Shown in pieces: positions 6,966 through 13,389 of a stretch of DNA of 34,442 nt. The number at the start of each line of letters is the position of its first letter. Within the stretch, counting starts at the first letter, position 1. The translations under genes were made by a program, and so were the position numbers. The notes beneath the pieces were generated by a model. The model saw nothing but the letters and a program-made list of their open reading frames with translations, made no database searches and was not told the origin of the DNA. This DNA comes from a virus. Location of the stretch: the IMG/VR virus record IMGVR_UViG_3300017714_005106, positions 1 through 34,442 of that record; one strand, 5' to 3'.

Positions 6966-7264
6966 AAATCACAAAGAGACAACTCAGAAGAATCATTAAA
7001 GAAGAGAAGGCTAATATCCTTAAAGAGCAAGGACCTCAATTTGATAGTGAGGTCGGAGCTGAGGTTATGGCAGGACTCAAGGCAGACGGTTCTTTTAAAG
7101 CGATTCAAGCTTTAGCAACTCAAGCAGTAAAAACGCTAGAGGACGGTACCGAACATTTAGATATGCCTCTTATGGATGCTGGACTTAATGAACTAGCAAT
7201 GGACATTAGAAAAGCAGTTGAACTGTTAGATAAAATTAGAAGCGCAGCATACGACTTAAGATAA
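6962..7264 (+). CDS. Tagged-family protein 12
   Basis: 100 aa, ATGA overlap with the preceding stop. Tag MKITKRQLRRIIKEE, then LKE|Q at residues 20-22. The body is helical (KAIQALATQAVKTLEDGTEHL, GLNELAMDIRKAVELLDKIRSAAYDL), compatible with a helical bundle or coiled coil. No known domain recognised. Confidence 0.85.
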   Translation: MKITKRQLRRIIKEEKANILKEQGPQFDSEVGAEVMAGLKADGSFKAIQALATQAVKTLEDGTEHLDMPLMDAGLNELAMDIRKAVELLDKIRSAAYDLR

Positions 7265-7274
7265 GGGCAAAATA

Positions 7275-7772
7275 ATGAAGATTACCAGAAGCCAGCTTAG
7301 GCGAATCATTAAAGAGGCAGTATCTGGATCAGAGCCACAAGCGCTATATGATCGATTAAAAGAATTAGAGGGTGAATATAGTTCTCATTTCTACCTTTTA
7401 GATCGATTAGGCGAAGAGGTCTATTCAGACGCAATGAATCTTTTGCAGGATATGCACCAAGAAGACAAAAGCTATAACAACTATGGTAACTTTTTAGCAA
7501 TTGTAAGGAAAAAACCTTACGGTATTCAGCCTTCCAGTGCTCATAAGCTTTGGTTTGGCCCTAGTGGTCGAGGTGGTCCACTGGTGATAAAGCTGCAAGA
7601 TATGTCACAAGAAGTAAAAGAGTATAAAGATCTAAAAGGTCAATTTAAGTCTGTTAATGCCACAAGCCAGTCAGATGCTGTGTATGGTCGAAAGAGAACG
7701 AATATAATTCATGAACCAACAGGCACTGTAATAAATAGCTCAACCGACCGTAAAGGCAGCTTAGGAACATAA
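7275..7772 (+). CDS. Tagged-family protein 13
   Basis: 165 aa. The tag is short: MKITRSQLRRIIKE followed at once by AVSGSEP, giving IKE|A at residues 12-14. The body is larger and less helical than most, with a coiled segment (ALYDRLKELEGEYSSHF) and a C-terminal half rich in Gly, Ser, Lys and Tyr (GIQPSSAHKLWFGPSGRGG, DAVYGRKRTNIIHEPTGT). It may have an individual activity, but no catalytic motif stands out. Confidence 0.8.
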   Translation: MKITRSQLRRIIKEAVSGSEPQALYDRLKELEGEYSSHFYLLDRLGEEVYSDAMNLLQDMHQEDKSYNNYGNFLAIVRKKPYGIQPSSAHKLWFGPSGRGGPLVIKLQDMSQEVKEYKDLKGQFKSVNATSQSDAVYGRKRTNIIHEPTGTVINSSTDRKGSLGT

Positions 7773-7773
7773 A

Positions 7774-8085
7774 ATGAAGATCACAAGAAAACATCTCCGA
7801 AGCATTATTAAAGAATCTCTTAAAGAAGCCGGTGGTTACCGTGAGTACGGCGAAGATGAAATGGTGAGAGATTCAAGAGCCGGCTCCATGGGCGAAACCC
7901 AACCAATGAAGGTTGACCCCAAAGAGATTCAACAAACGGTTGCTGACATAGCGAACGAACCAGTTTTTAGAAATGCAAAAGCTGAAGACATAGCCGAAGC
8001 CGCGATGGATCAACTTGGTGATCTGAGTGATGAGGCTTACAACATCGCGTGGGGAATAGCAAAAGACATGGGGTTTCCAGCATGA
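7774..8085 (+). CDS. Tagged-family protein 14
   Basis: 103 aa. Tag MKITRKHLRSIIKES with two candidate sites, IKE|S (12-14) and LKE|A (16-18). A Gly/Asp-rich linker (GGYREYGEDEMVRDSRAGSMGE) leads to a helical C-terminal part (AEDIAEAAMDQLGDLSDEAYNIAWGIAKDMG). ATGA overlap with the next gene. Confidence 0.85.
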   Translation: MKITRKHLRSIIKESLKEAGGYREYGEDEMVRDSRAGSMGETQPMKVDPKEIQQTVADIANEPVFRNAKAEDIAEAAMDQLGDLSDEAYNIAWGIAKDMGFPA

Positions 8086-8582
8086 AGATCACAAGAAAAC
8101 AACTCCGAAGCATTATCAAAGAAGCAATGGACGTTGTCAACGTGGAAACTGGTGAAGTTTTGACATTCGGCGATGCCGAAAGAGATGTGGCACCTGATGC
8201 TGCTGTTCCTGATCTGGTCAAGCGTCTCGGTCTGAGCATGAGTCCAAATGGTACACTCTCAAATGCAGACTTTGATAAGTTAGAGCAAGAGACGCTTGGT
8301 AAGCAGGATAGAAGATACAACAAGAAGATTTTTGCAAAAAGCGAAGCAGACCGCGAACGACTTGATATCGATAGACTGCTTCAAAGACTCAGGTATTGGG
8401 CCGAGGACACTTTCAAAGACTACGCGGCTGATAATCCAGACTCTGAACTGCAGGATATCGCTTACGATCTCGCTGATGCCTGGGAATATGAATTTGAGGC
8501 TGATGAACGAGAAGAGCTGATGTGGCATTTTGATGGTAGCCTTAACGATCTTAAGGTTTACGCTGCGGAAAGCATGGGGTGA
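8082..8582 (+). CDS. Tagged-family protein 15
   Basis: 166 aa. ATG at 8082 is fixed by the tag MKITRKQLRSIIKEA and by the ATGA overlap. IKE|A lies at residues 12-14. The body has a beta-like start (VVNVETGEVLTFGD) and then acidic helices (DRLLQRLRYWAEDTFKDYAAD, ELQDIAYDLADAWEYEFEADEREELMWHFDG). No known domain recognised. Confidence 0.85.
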   Translation: MKITRKQLRSIIKEAMDVVNVETGEVLTFGDAERDVAPDAAVPDLVKRLGLSMSPNGTLSNADFDKLEQETLGKQDRRYNKKIFAKSEADRERLDIDRLLQRLRYWAEDTFKDYAADNPDSELQDIAYDLADAWEYEFEADEREELMWHFDGSLNDLKVYAAESMG

Positions 8583-8586
8583 TAAA

Positions 8587-9840
8587 ATGATGATCCAAGG
8601 TGGACAAGGTCCATTACCAAAAAGAATATTCGAGGCAGACTACGTAACAGGAGTTTTAGGGATTGATCTCCCGCTTAATGAGTCGTACCCGTATTCTCCA
8701 GCTATGCAAGAAAGAATTATAGAGGAGCAACTTGTTCTTGAAGGGTTCTTTAGCGATTTTAAAAAGCTAGGTGGCGATACAAAGAATGCAGCATTAACCT
8801 TACGATATATCATGGGTGATTCTAAAAGACTTGAACAGTACGCTGGGATCGTAAAGAAGTCCATGAAAGAATTTTATGAAAACGTTGTTGAGTTTCTTGA
8901 AGGCGTAATCGAAGGCATCACTGGGCTACCTGATCAAATCACTGATAAGATTGCAAAAATTCTAGAGTGGGCGAAAAAGCTTGTCGAGAAGGTAAAGAAG
9001 CTTGCAAAGGCTGCATTAGGAATGTCCGGCTGGAAAGGCGCTATGCTAGTGTCTGGTGCACTGGTCGGAATTGGATTTGTGTGGTCTCAGGTTAAAGATG
9101 TGGCGCCTGATATAATGGACGGCTTAGCTAAGGTTAAGGAATTCGTTGCAGATAAAATAGGTAAATTAAAAAAGGAGTCTGTTGAGATGCTTACAAAGGT
9201 AAGCCTTCTCGAAGCTAGCAATGTTCTTGATCTGATTATAGAGCAAGAAGAAAGTATGCTAAAGAAAGCAGCAGACAAAGTTAAAGAAGTCATGCAGCCT
9301 CTACTGGCTAAAGCAAAAGAAATGGGTGTTGATGCTCTTAAAGGATTAGCAGTTGAAGCTTTAACTGGCGCATTAACCGGTGGAATTGCATCAGCGTTCC
9401 AAGCTTTACAAAAAGTCTTTGGCGGCGCAAAGCTAGTGTTTGAGTTTCTTGGTGGTCCACTAAAGAAATTTGTAGCAATGATGAAGGGTGATGTTGATCC
9501 GAAAGAAGAGGCTGCTGAAGCTGCTTCTGGAGAAGATGACCCAACAGAAAAAAATGAGAGTGTTAATATGGAAATGAATGAAAAGAAGCTTAGAGAGCTA
9601 ATTAGAGAAGCACTAAAGGAAAACTACAACTCAATGTCTCCAGCTGGAAAAAGCTTGGCACAAAGAGCAAAGAGAATGTTCTCTAAAGACTATCCAGGCG
9701 TTAAAGTAGGTATTAACACTCGTGAGGGCTGGATTACAGTTAATGGAAAGAAAGCAGTCAATATGTCACAAGCATCAGGAAGTCCTATGCAGGTTGAAGA
9801 CGTTATTGATAAAATGAAGCAATCACACTTAGGTCGCTAA
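8587..9840 (+). CDS. Large untagged array protein with amphipathic helices and an internal tag-like segment
   Basis: 417 aa, ATG at 8587 after GGGGTGATAAA. It has no N-terminal tag but starts with PLPKRIFEA, giving IFE|A at residues 14-16. Other (I/L)xE tripeptides are LLE|A (207-209), IIE|Q (217-219) and IRE|A (339-341). A long Lys-rich amphipathic region (120-145) is followed by a hydrophobic stretch (GAMLVSGALVGIGFVW, 151-166) and a second Ala/Gly-rich one (261-274). An acidic linker leads to MNEKKLRELIREALKEN (330-346), similar to the tag helix, and a small basic C-terminal domain. It may be an internal head or DNA-ejection protein able to touch membranes (inference). Alternatives are a tail or scaffold component. 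Confidence 0.7.
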   Translation: MMIQGGQGPLPKRIFEADYVTGVLGIDLPLNESYPYSPAMQERIIEEQLVLEGFFSDFKKLGGDTKNAALTLRYIMGDSKRLEQYAGIVKKSMKEFYENVVEFLEGVIEGITGLPDQITDKIAKILEWAKKLVEKVKKLAKAALGMSGWKGAMLVSGALVGIGFVWSQVKDVAPDIMDGLAKVKEFVADKIGKLKKESVEMLTKVSLLEASNVLDLIIEQEESMLKKAADKVKEVMQPLLAKAKEMGVDALKGLAVEALTGALTGGIASAFQALQKVFGGAKLVFEFLGGPLKKFVAMMKGDVDPKEEAAEAASGEDDPTEKNESVNMEMNEKKLRELIREALKENYNSMSPAGKSLAQRAKRMFSKDYPGVKVGINTREGWITVNGKKAVNMSQASGSPMQVEDVIDKMKQSHLGR

Positions 9841-9859
9841 AAAAGGAAAAGGTACCAAA

Positions 9860-10330
9860 ATGAAGATCACTAAAAGACAATTGATGCAAATCATCGCAGA
9901 AGAAAAGAGCAAGATCAACGAAGAAACCGTTGGTGTTGAAGACGCATCACAGACAGCTGATGCTTTCGGTGGTGGTGAGGTTGAAGAAGAAGTATTCGTC
10001 GATGGAGATGAAGACACTTTGTTAAACCAAAATGAAAACCCAGGGGCACCACCCGCTGTAATGACAGTCGCTGAAAAAAGAGATAGGCTTAAGTCTAGAC
10101 TTCGCAAGATTGTAAAAGAGCAAGCCGGCGAAGGTGGCGGACTTCCTAACCCAACTGACTTGGCTAAAAAGCTGTCTTCTGCTGGGGCAGAAGCGACTAT
10201 GGACTTCTTGTCAGATTTAATGAACAGAGTTTCTTTCGGAGCTGCGGATCAGCCAGAAGAGACTGTTGAAGAGCCAGTTCTTCCTCCAGAGCTTCCTCCT
10301 GTTGATGACGTTCCACCTGAGGGTATGTAA
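9860..10330 (+). CDS. Tagged-family protein 16 with a second internal tag-like helix
   Basis: 156 aa, with AAAAAGGAAAAGG upstream. Tag MKITKRQLMQIIAEE with INE|E at residues 19-21. After an acidic region (GGGEVEEEVFVDGDEDTLL) comes a second basic helix, KRDRLKSRLRKIVKEQ (73-88), that mimics the tag. The end is Pro/Glu-rich (PVLPPELPPVDDVPPEGM). The layout suggests fusion of two cassettes. Confidence 0.8.
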   Translation: MKITKRQLMQIIAEEKSKINEETVGVEDASQTADAFGGGEVEEEVFVDGDEDTLLNQNENPGAPPAVMTVAEKRDRLKSRLRKIVKEQAGEGGGLPNPTDLAKKLSSAGAEATMDFLSDLMNRVSFGAADQPEETVEEPVLPPELPPVDDVPPEGM

Positions 10331-10710
10331 TGAAAATATCAGAGAGCAACGTTAGAAAAATAGTCAGGGAAGAGTTGCTCCGATTAATGGAGCAAGAAGA
10401 GCCAAAAGCAAAAAAGCTTGATGATCTTGAATTTAAGTCCAGCGAAAGATCTGCTTACGAACAATGGGCATCAAGTAATGGTCATATATCTCCAGAAGTA
10501 CAGTCAGTGTTGGTTAGTTATCTGATCGACCAAGGACTTGAAAAGCATCATGACCTGCATGATAAGCTCGCGAAAGAGCTAGGGTTTTCTCATGATAATA
10601 TTATGGCTGCATTAGAGAACAGACTTCCAAAAGAGGAAGATGAAGAGACTAAGCAGTCAAGTAAAATACTTGATCTGGAAAGAGTAGTAGAAGAAATCTC
10701 CAAACTTTAG
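10330..10710 (+). CDS. Tagged-family protein 17, last of the array
   Basis: 126 aa, TAATG overlap with the preceding gene. The tag is degenerate (MKISESNVRKIVREE) but ends in LME|Q at residues 19-21. The body is helical, with HHDLHDKLAKELGFSHDNIMAALENRL, and the C-terminal helix is acidic. No clear terminator follows; 10711-10786 holds a TATAAT at 10731-10736 without a convincing -35 and a small CTGG/CCAG hairpin. Confidence 0.8.
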   Translation: MKISESNVRKIVREELLRLMEQEEPKAKKLDDLEFKSSERSAYEQWASSNGHISPEVQSVLVSYLIDQGLEKHHDLHDKLAKELGFSHDNIMAALENRLPKEEDEETKQSSKILDLERVVEEISKL

Positions 10711-10786
10711 TCCAAAAGGTACTTCACCCTTATAATTCTTTACGATATATTTAGTCTGGTAGAGCCAGGTCTCGCAAGGAAGTAAA

Positions 10787-11080
10787 GTGAAGGTATCAGC
10801 ACTAGCACCGGGAATGCTTTTAGAGCCAATACAAGAATATGCTTGGCTAGAGATACCTTGGACTGGCTCTTCTGGCGAGTTCTTAGGTAATTACCTCAAA
10901 GCAGTCCCGCTAAGGACCCAAACAGACGATCTGAAGCTTCGTAATGAGTCAGTACTATATTTAGGTACGATAGACGGTACCGTGTCTCACGCGACCCCAG
11001 GGAAGCAAGTTGTTTTAGCTTGGGGTAAGAAGCTAACCATTGATCCTCAAAGCTGGCGTTACATACATTTAAAATGCTAG
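10787..11080 (+). CDS. Small protein, possibly a divergent SH3-like member
   Basis: 97 aa, GTG start with AAGGA 7-8 nt upstream. The N-terminus (MKVSALAPGMLLEPIQEYAWLEIPW) and later strands (SVLYLGTIDG, KQVVLAWGKKLTIDPQSWRYI) suggest a beta barrel related in style to the MKxGD proteins (APGMLL in place of KVGDLV). It lies just after the tagged array but has no tag. Function unknown. Confidence 0.7.
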   Translation: MKVSALAPGMLLEPIQEYAWLEIPWTGSSGEFLGNYLKAVPLRTQTDDLKLRNESVLYLGTIDGTVSHATPGKQVVLAWGKKLTIDPQSWRYIHLKC

Positions 11081-11084
11081 CGGG

Positions 11085-11113
11085 TTGTACACAAGCCACG
11101 TATCATATACAAT
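11085..11113 (+). promoter_or_regulatory. Class II promoter (TTGTAC, 17 nt, TACAAT)
   Basis: TTGTAC at 11085-11090, 17-nt spacer, TACAAT at 11108-11113. It lies directly upstream of the gene at 11150. The same TGTA-type -35 occurs ahead of several other short transcription units. Predicted from sequence only. Confidence 0.5.
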
Positions 11114-11149
11114 TTTATTGTGAGTTCATTTATAGGCAATAGGATGATA

Positions 11150-11425
11150 ATGAGTCGTGAAAAACCTACAAAATTCAAAATTTCTTCATCTGAAGGCGCC
11201 ATTGTGTTTAAAGACAATGGCGTTGAGTTTTATTACCCTTCCGAAGGTGCAATCGAATTAAGGGAAACATTTGAGTTTTTAACATTCGCTTTGGTCAAGC
11301 AAGACTGGATGGCTGAATGGTATGAATATCTTAACGCTGCTGAAGCATTGGCAGACTTAGCGGGTTCAGAGGAAAAGGCTCCTACTCTTAGAGTTATAGA
11401 AGGTGGTAAAAATGATGAAAGTTAA
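11150..11425 (+). CDS. Unknown small protein
   Basis: 91 aa. ATG at 11150 is preferred over the in-frame GTG at 11120 because AGGA at 11141-11144 gives good spacing and the longer form would begin close to the predicted promoter. The N-terminal half looks beta (KFKISSSEGAIVFKDNGVEFYY); the middle is an aromatic helix (LTFALVKQDWMAEWYEYLNAAEALADLAG). It overlaps the next gene by 14 nt. No family recognised. Confidence 0.7.
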   Translation: MSREKPTKFKISSSEGAIVFKDNGVEFYYPSEGAIELRETFEFLTFALVKQDWMAEWYEYLNAAEALADLAGSEEKAPTLRVIEGGKNDES

Positions 11426-11615
11426 TCCAAGAACACAAAGAAACATTGTATTTGTCGTATTCTTAGCTATTCTAGGTTTTGTGTTCTTTCCTTTATTCAA
11501 TTCTAGCGTTGGTAATTCTGACGTGAACGTGATTGCTGTCCCAAGCAATGGCAAGATTGAAATTGGTCAAACTGTACAAAATACAAAGAGTCAAGAAAAT
11601 ATTTCCGAAAAGTAA
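11412..11615 (+). CDS. Small N-terminally anchored membrane protein
   Basis: 67 aa, ATG at 11412 with AAGGTGG upstream. A basic start (MMKVNPRTQR) precedes a hydrophobic helix (NIVFVVFLAILGFVFFPLF), then about 38 polar residues predicted outside the cytoplasm. No family recognised. Confidence 0.65.
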   Translation: MMKVNPRTQRNIVFVVFLAILGFVFFPLFNSSVGNSDVNVIAVPSNGKIEIGQTVQNTKSQENISEK

Positions 11616-11647
11616 ACTTACAACTTTATAAGATCGGGACCGCACAA

Positions 11648-12169
11648 TTGCACGACTGTAATACAGAGATTAAAATTGCTTTTTTTAAAGGTGACAAAAA
11701 AAGCTGGATGCATCGCTTTATAAGATGGTATACAAAAAGTCCGTATAGCCACGCTGAATTAATAATGCCTGACGGCGAAACGTGGGTTGGGATTAGCCCG
11801 TTTTTAACATCACATGTTGATGAAAGAATACGAAAAACTTCTGACATTAACCATGAGCACTGGGACTATCTAACTTTCAGCCTTAGCTGGAGAGAGCCAG
11901 TTAAGAACTACCAGCTTGATCAATTACGAAAGTTTATTAGCAAGACTATGGGCTCAAGGTACGATTGGATAGGCATGATTTTATCACACCTTAGTCCTTA
12001 CGTAATAAAAAAGAGGGATAAGTGGTATTGCTCTGAATGGATTGCCCATGCTATGGTAAATTCTAGAGTTGTTATGTGGGATGACTTGCACTTGTACGAT
12101 ACACCTGATATGTCTCCAGGTAGGCTATACAATACGTTATCTAGATTAGCAAATAAAGATGTACAATAG
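11648..12169 (+). CDS. NlpC/P60-like (YiiX/YebB-type) cysteine hydrolase
   Basis: 173 aa, TTG start at 11648; no strong ribosome site is visible, so the exact start is uncertain. SPYSHAELIMPDGETW (His35) and DKWYCSEWIAHAM (Cys128 in the CSE motif) match the His-first, Cys-later order of the permuted NlpC/P60 branch. Such enzymes cleave peptide or amide bonds in cell-wall peptides or lipids. A role in lysis or in host-envelope modification is inferred. It lacks a signal peptide. Confidence 0.7.
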   Translation: MHDCNTEIKIAFFKGDKKSWMHRFIRWYTKSPYSHAELIMPDGETWVGISPFLTSHVDERIRKTSDINHEHWDYLTFSLSWREPVKNYQLDQLRKFISKTMGSRYDWIGMILSHLSPYVIKKRDKWYCSEWIAHAMVNSRVVMWDDLHLYDTPDMSPGRLYNTLSRLANKDVQ

Positions 12170-12187
12170 CCCCTGCGCATCTATAGT
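12159..12187 (+). promoter_or_regulatory. Class II promoter (ATGTAC, 17 nt, TATAGT)
   Basis: ATGTAC at 12159-12164, 17-nt spacer, TATAGT at 12182-12187. It starts within the last codons of the upstream gene and would give a leader of about 45 nt to the isomerase gene at 12239. Confidence 0.5.
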
Positions 12188-12238
12188 ATAAGGTAAGTGA
12201 TTGAAAAAAGCTATTAGATTAGCGAAAAAGGAGAAATC

Positions 12239-12670
12239 ATGAGTGAGACTGTAAAGAGCGGTCAAGTTGTTAGTGTTCATTATGTTGGTACTCTTGAAGA
12301 CGGTACTATTTTTGACGAATCACGTGGACGTGGTGAACCAATTAGTTTTCAAACTGGCACGGGCCAAGTTATTGCAGGATTCGATCAGGCAGTCATTGGG
12401 ATGCAGGTCGGCGAAACTAAAACTATCGAGATCGCGTCAAACGATGCGTATGGCGCCCGAAACGATGAAGCTATCCAAGATGTTCCTCGTGAGGCGTTTC
12501 CTTCAGAGATGGAGATTACTCCTGGAATGCAAGTTCAAGGTGACGGACCTAACGGGTCCTTTCCAGCGATTGTTACAGAGGTAAGCGATTCAACGATTAC
12601 TGTTGATCTAAACCATCCTCTTGCAGGAAAGAATCTTAACTTTGAAATTGAAGTTACAGGTCTAGAGTAA
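12239..12670 (+). CDS. FKBP-type peptidyl-prolyl isomerase, SlyD-like
   Basis: 143 aa behind AAAAAGGAGAAATC. The FKBP core is clear: VSVHYVGTLEDGTIFDES, then PISFQTGTGQVIAGFDQAVIGM, then DAYGARND. The insert between VPREAFP and VDLNHPLAGKNLNFEIEV is the SlyD-type flap, and NHPLAGK is a hallmark of that subfamily. It lacks the His-rich metal tail of E. coli SlyD. Such enzymes speed proline isomerisation and act as chaperones in the cytoplasm. It lies about 700 nt from hsp20, so the two may form a folding-aid module. Confidence 0.93.
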   Translation: MSETVKSGQVVSVHYVGTLEDGTIFDESRGRGEPISFQTGTGQVIAGFDQAVIGMQVGETKTIEIASNDAYGARNDEAIQDVPREAFPSEMEITPGMQVQGDGPNGSFPAIVTEVSDSTITVDLNHPLAGKNLNFEIEVTGLE

Positions 12671-12732
12671 AAAAGGTTTAAGCCGCAGGAAGGCACGGGC
12701 TGAAATTGTTCTAATAGGTGCCTAACCCATTA

Positions 12733-12745
12733 ACACACACACACA
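12733..12745. repeat. Short (AC)n tract
   Basis: Six AC units directly upstream of the AAAGGAG ribosome site of the gene at 12758. Length change here would not alter the spacing between ribosome site and start codon. The rest of the 87-nt gap holds no clear promoter. Confidence 0.6.
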
Positions 12746-12757
12746 AAGGAGAATAAA

Positions 12758-12961
12758 ATGGGTGATAAAAATAAGAGTGGTTACGAACTACGAAGTGATT
12801 TGCTAGGAATGGCAATGGGAATTTGTCAGGAGCGCGTTTCACGTGCATTTGATAATGAGCATATGAAGCCTGAAGGGCAGCGACAAGCAGTCGCGCCGTT
12901 TACGACTGAAGATGTTATTGCTGAAGCACAAAAACTTTACGATTTCGTGCAAAGTAAGTAA
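12758..12961 (+). CDS. Small helical protein, conserved-looking
   Basis: 67 aa with a strong AAAGGAG site. Highly charged, helical: GYELRSDLLGMAMGICQERVSRAFDNE, then FTTEDVIAEAQKLYDFVQSK. The TTEDVIAEAQKLYDFV ending resembles small proteins common in marine T4-like phages as I recall them, but I cannot name a family. It is followed by an intrinsic terminator. Confidence 0.75.
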   Translation: MGDKNKSGYELRSDLLGMAMGICQERVSRAFDNEHMKPEGQRQAVAPFTTEDVIAEAQKLYDFVQSK

Positions 12962-12986
12962 GTAACTTTTCAAACCCAAAAGGGAG

Positions 12987-13016
12987 GGGGCACCTTGAAA
13001 AGGGTGCCCCTTTATT
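12987..13016 (+). terminator. Intrinsic terminator
   Basis: GGGGCACC (12987-12994), 8-nt loop, GGTGCCCC (13003-13010), followed by TTTATTTTA. It closes the transcript of the gene at 12758. The start codon at 13019 lies within the T-rich tail. Confidence 0.85.
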
Positions 13017-13018
13017 TT

Positions 13019-13273
13019 ATGATTGAATTTATAATAGCTATTTTGATTTTCGCTGCAGGTTGCTATGTCGGTAACAGGTTTTGTCATATGACGTATGACT
13101 CTCTCCCTTGGTCCACGTTAAAATGGCACCAAGATTCCCTTGGGTATCGTCCGGCAGTTAATGGCACAGTAGTAAAGAAAGATGAAAAAGCGTTTATTTG
13201 TTTACGCATATCAACAGATCACCTTGAGCCCGGTCAAGCTTTACTTATTAATCACGATGATGATGAAGAGTAA
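13019..13273 (+). CDS. Small membrane-anchored protein
   Basis: 84 aa. ATG at 13019 is preferred to TTG at 12995 because the latter lies inside the terminator hairpin. The hydrophobic start (MIEFIIAILIFAAGCYVGNRF) is an anchor or signal helix, followed by a soluble part with GYRPAVNGTVVKKDEKAFICLRIS, likely strands. No clear ribosome site is seen, so expression by reinitiation or read-through is possible. Function unknown. Confidence 0.55.
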   Translation: MIEFIIAILIFAAGCYVGNRFCHMTYDSLPWSTLKWHQDSLGYRPAVNGTVVKKDEKAFICLRISTDHLEPGQALLINHDDDEE

Positions 13274-13280
13274 TTTTTTT

Positions 13281-13309
13281 ATGTACAATTCTGATTTGTT
13301 GATTATTTA
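13281..13309 (+). promoter_or_regulatory. Possible class II promoter for hsp20 (weak -10)
   Basis: ATGTAC at 13281-13286, 17-nt spacer, TATTTA at 13304-13309. The -35 matches the other class II sites but the -10 is poor. The 80-nt leader contains a short ATAAC/GTTAT hairpin. Confidence 0.35.
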
Positions 13310-13389
13310 TTAAACAGATGGCGGGGATGCCATAACGGATCCCGGTTATCTAGTAGTTAACTCGCTTATAAATAAAGGAGAAAAGCAAC

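Noticed and set aside
4058-7320. Regular repeats about every 250-300 nt that might suggest a CRISPR-like or tandem repeat array
   Set aside because: The repeats are the protein-coding tag starts of separate genes, with unequal spacing and full open frames between them; there is no constant repeat-spacer length.
10745-10757. Exact 13-bp repeat ATATATTTAGTCT shared with 20574-20586
   Set aside because: Both lie just ahead of genes, but there is no third copy, no matching -35 and no common gene type; chance in A/T-rich DNA is plausible.
12671-12757. Possible riboswitch or structured leader between the isomerase gene and the gene at 12758
   Set aside because: Only a 5-bp GGCAC/GTGCC pairing is found, and no known riboswitch core is recognisable.
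12940-12960. Another CGTGCAAA at 12946
   Set aside because: It lies in the last codons of a gene and no TATAAT-like hexamer stands 17-18 nt downstream.
13367-13374. TATAAATA (also at 16763-16770), identical to T4-type late promoters
   Set aside because: In both places the octamer directly abuts the ribosome site of the next gene, so a transcript starting downstream would lose that site. Two matches in 34 kb of A/T-rich DNA are expected by chance.
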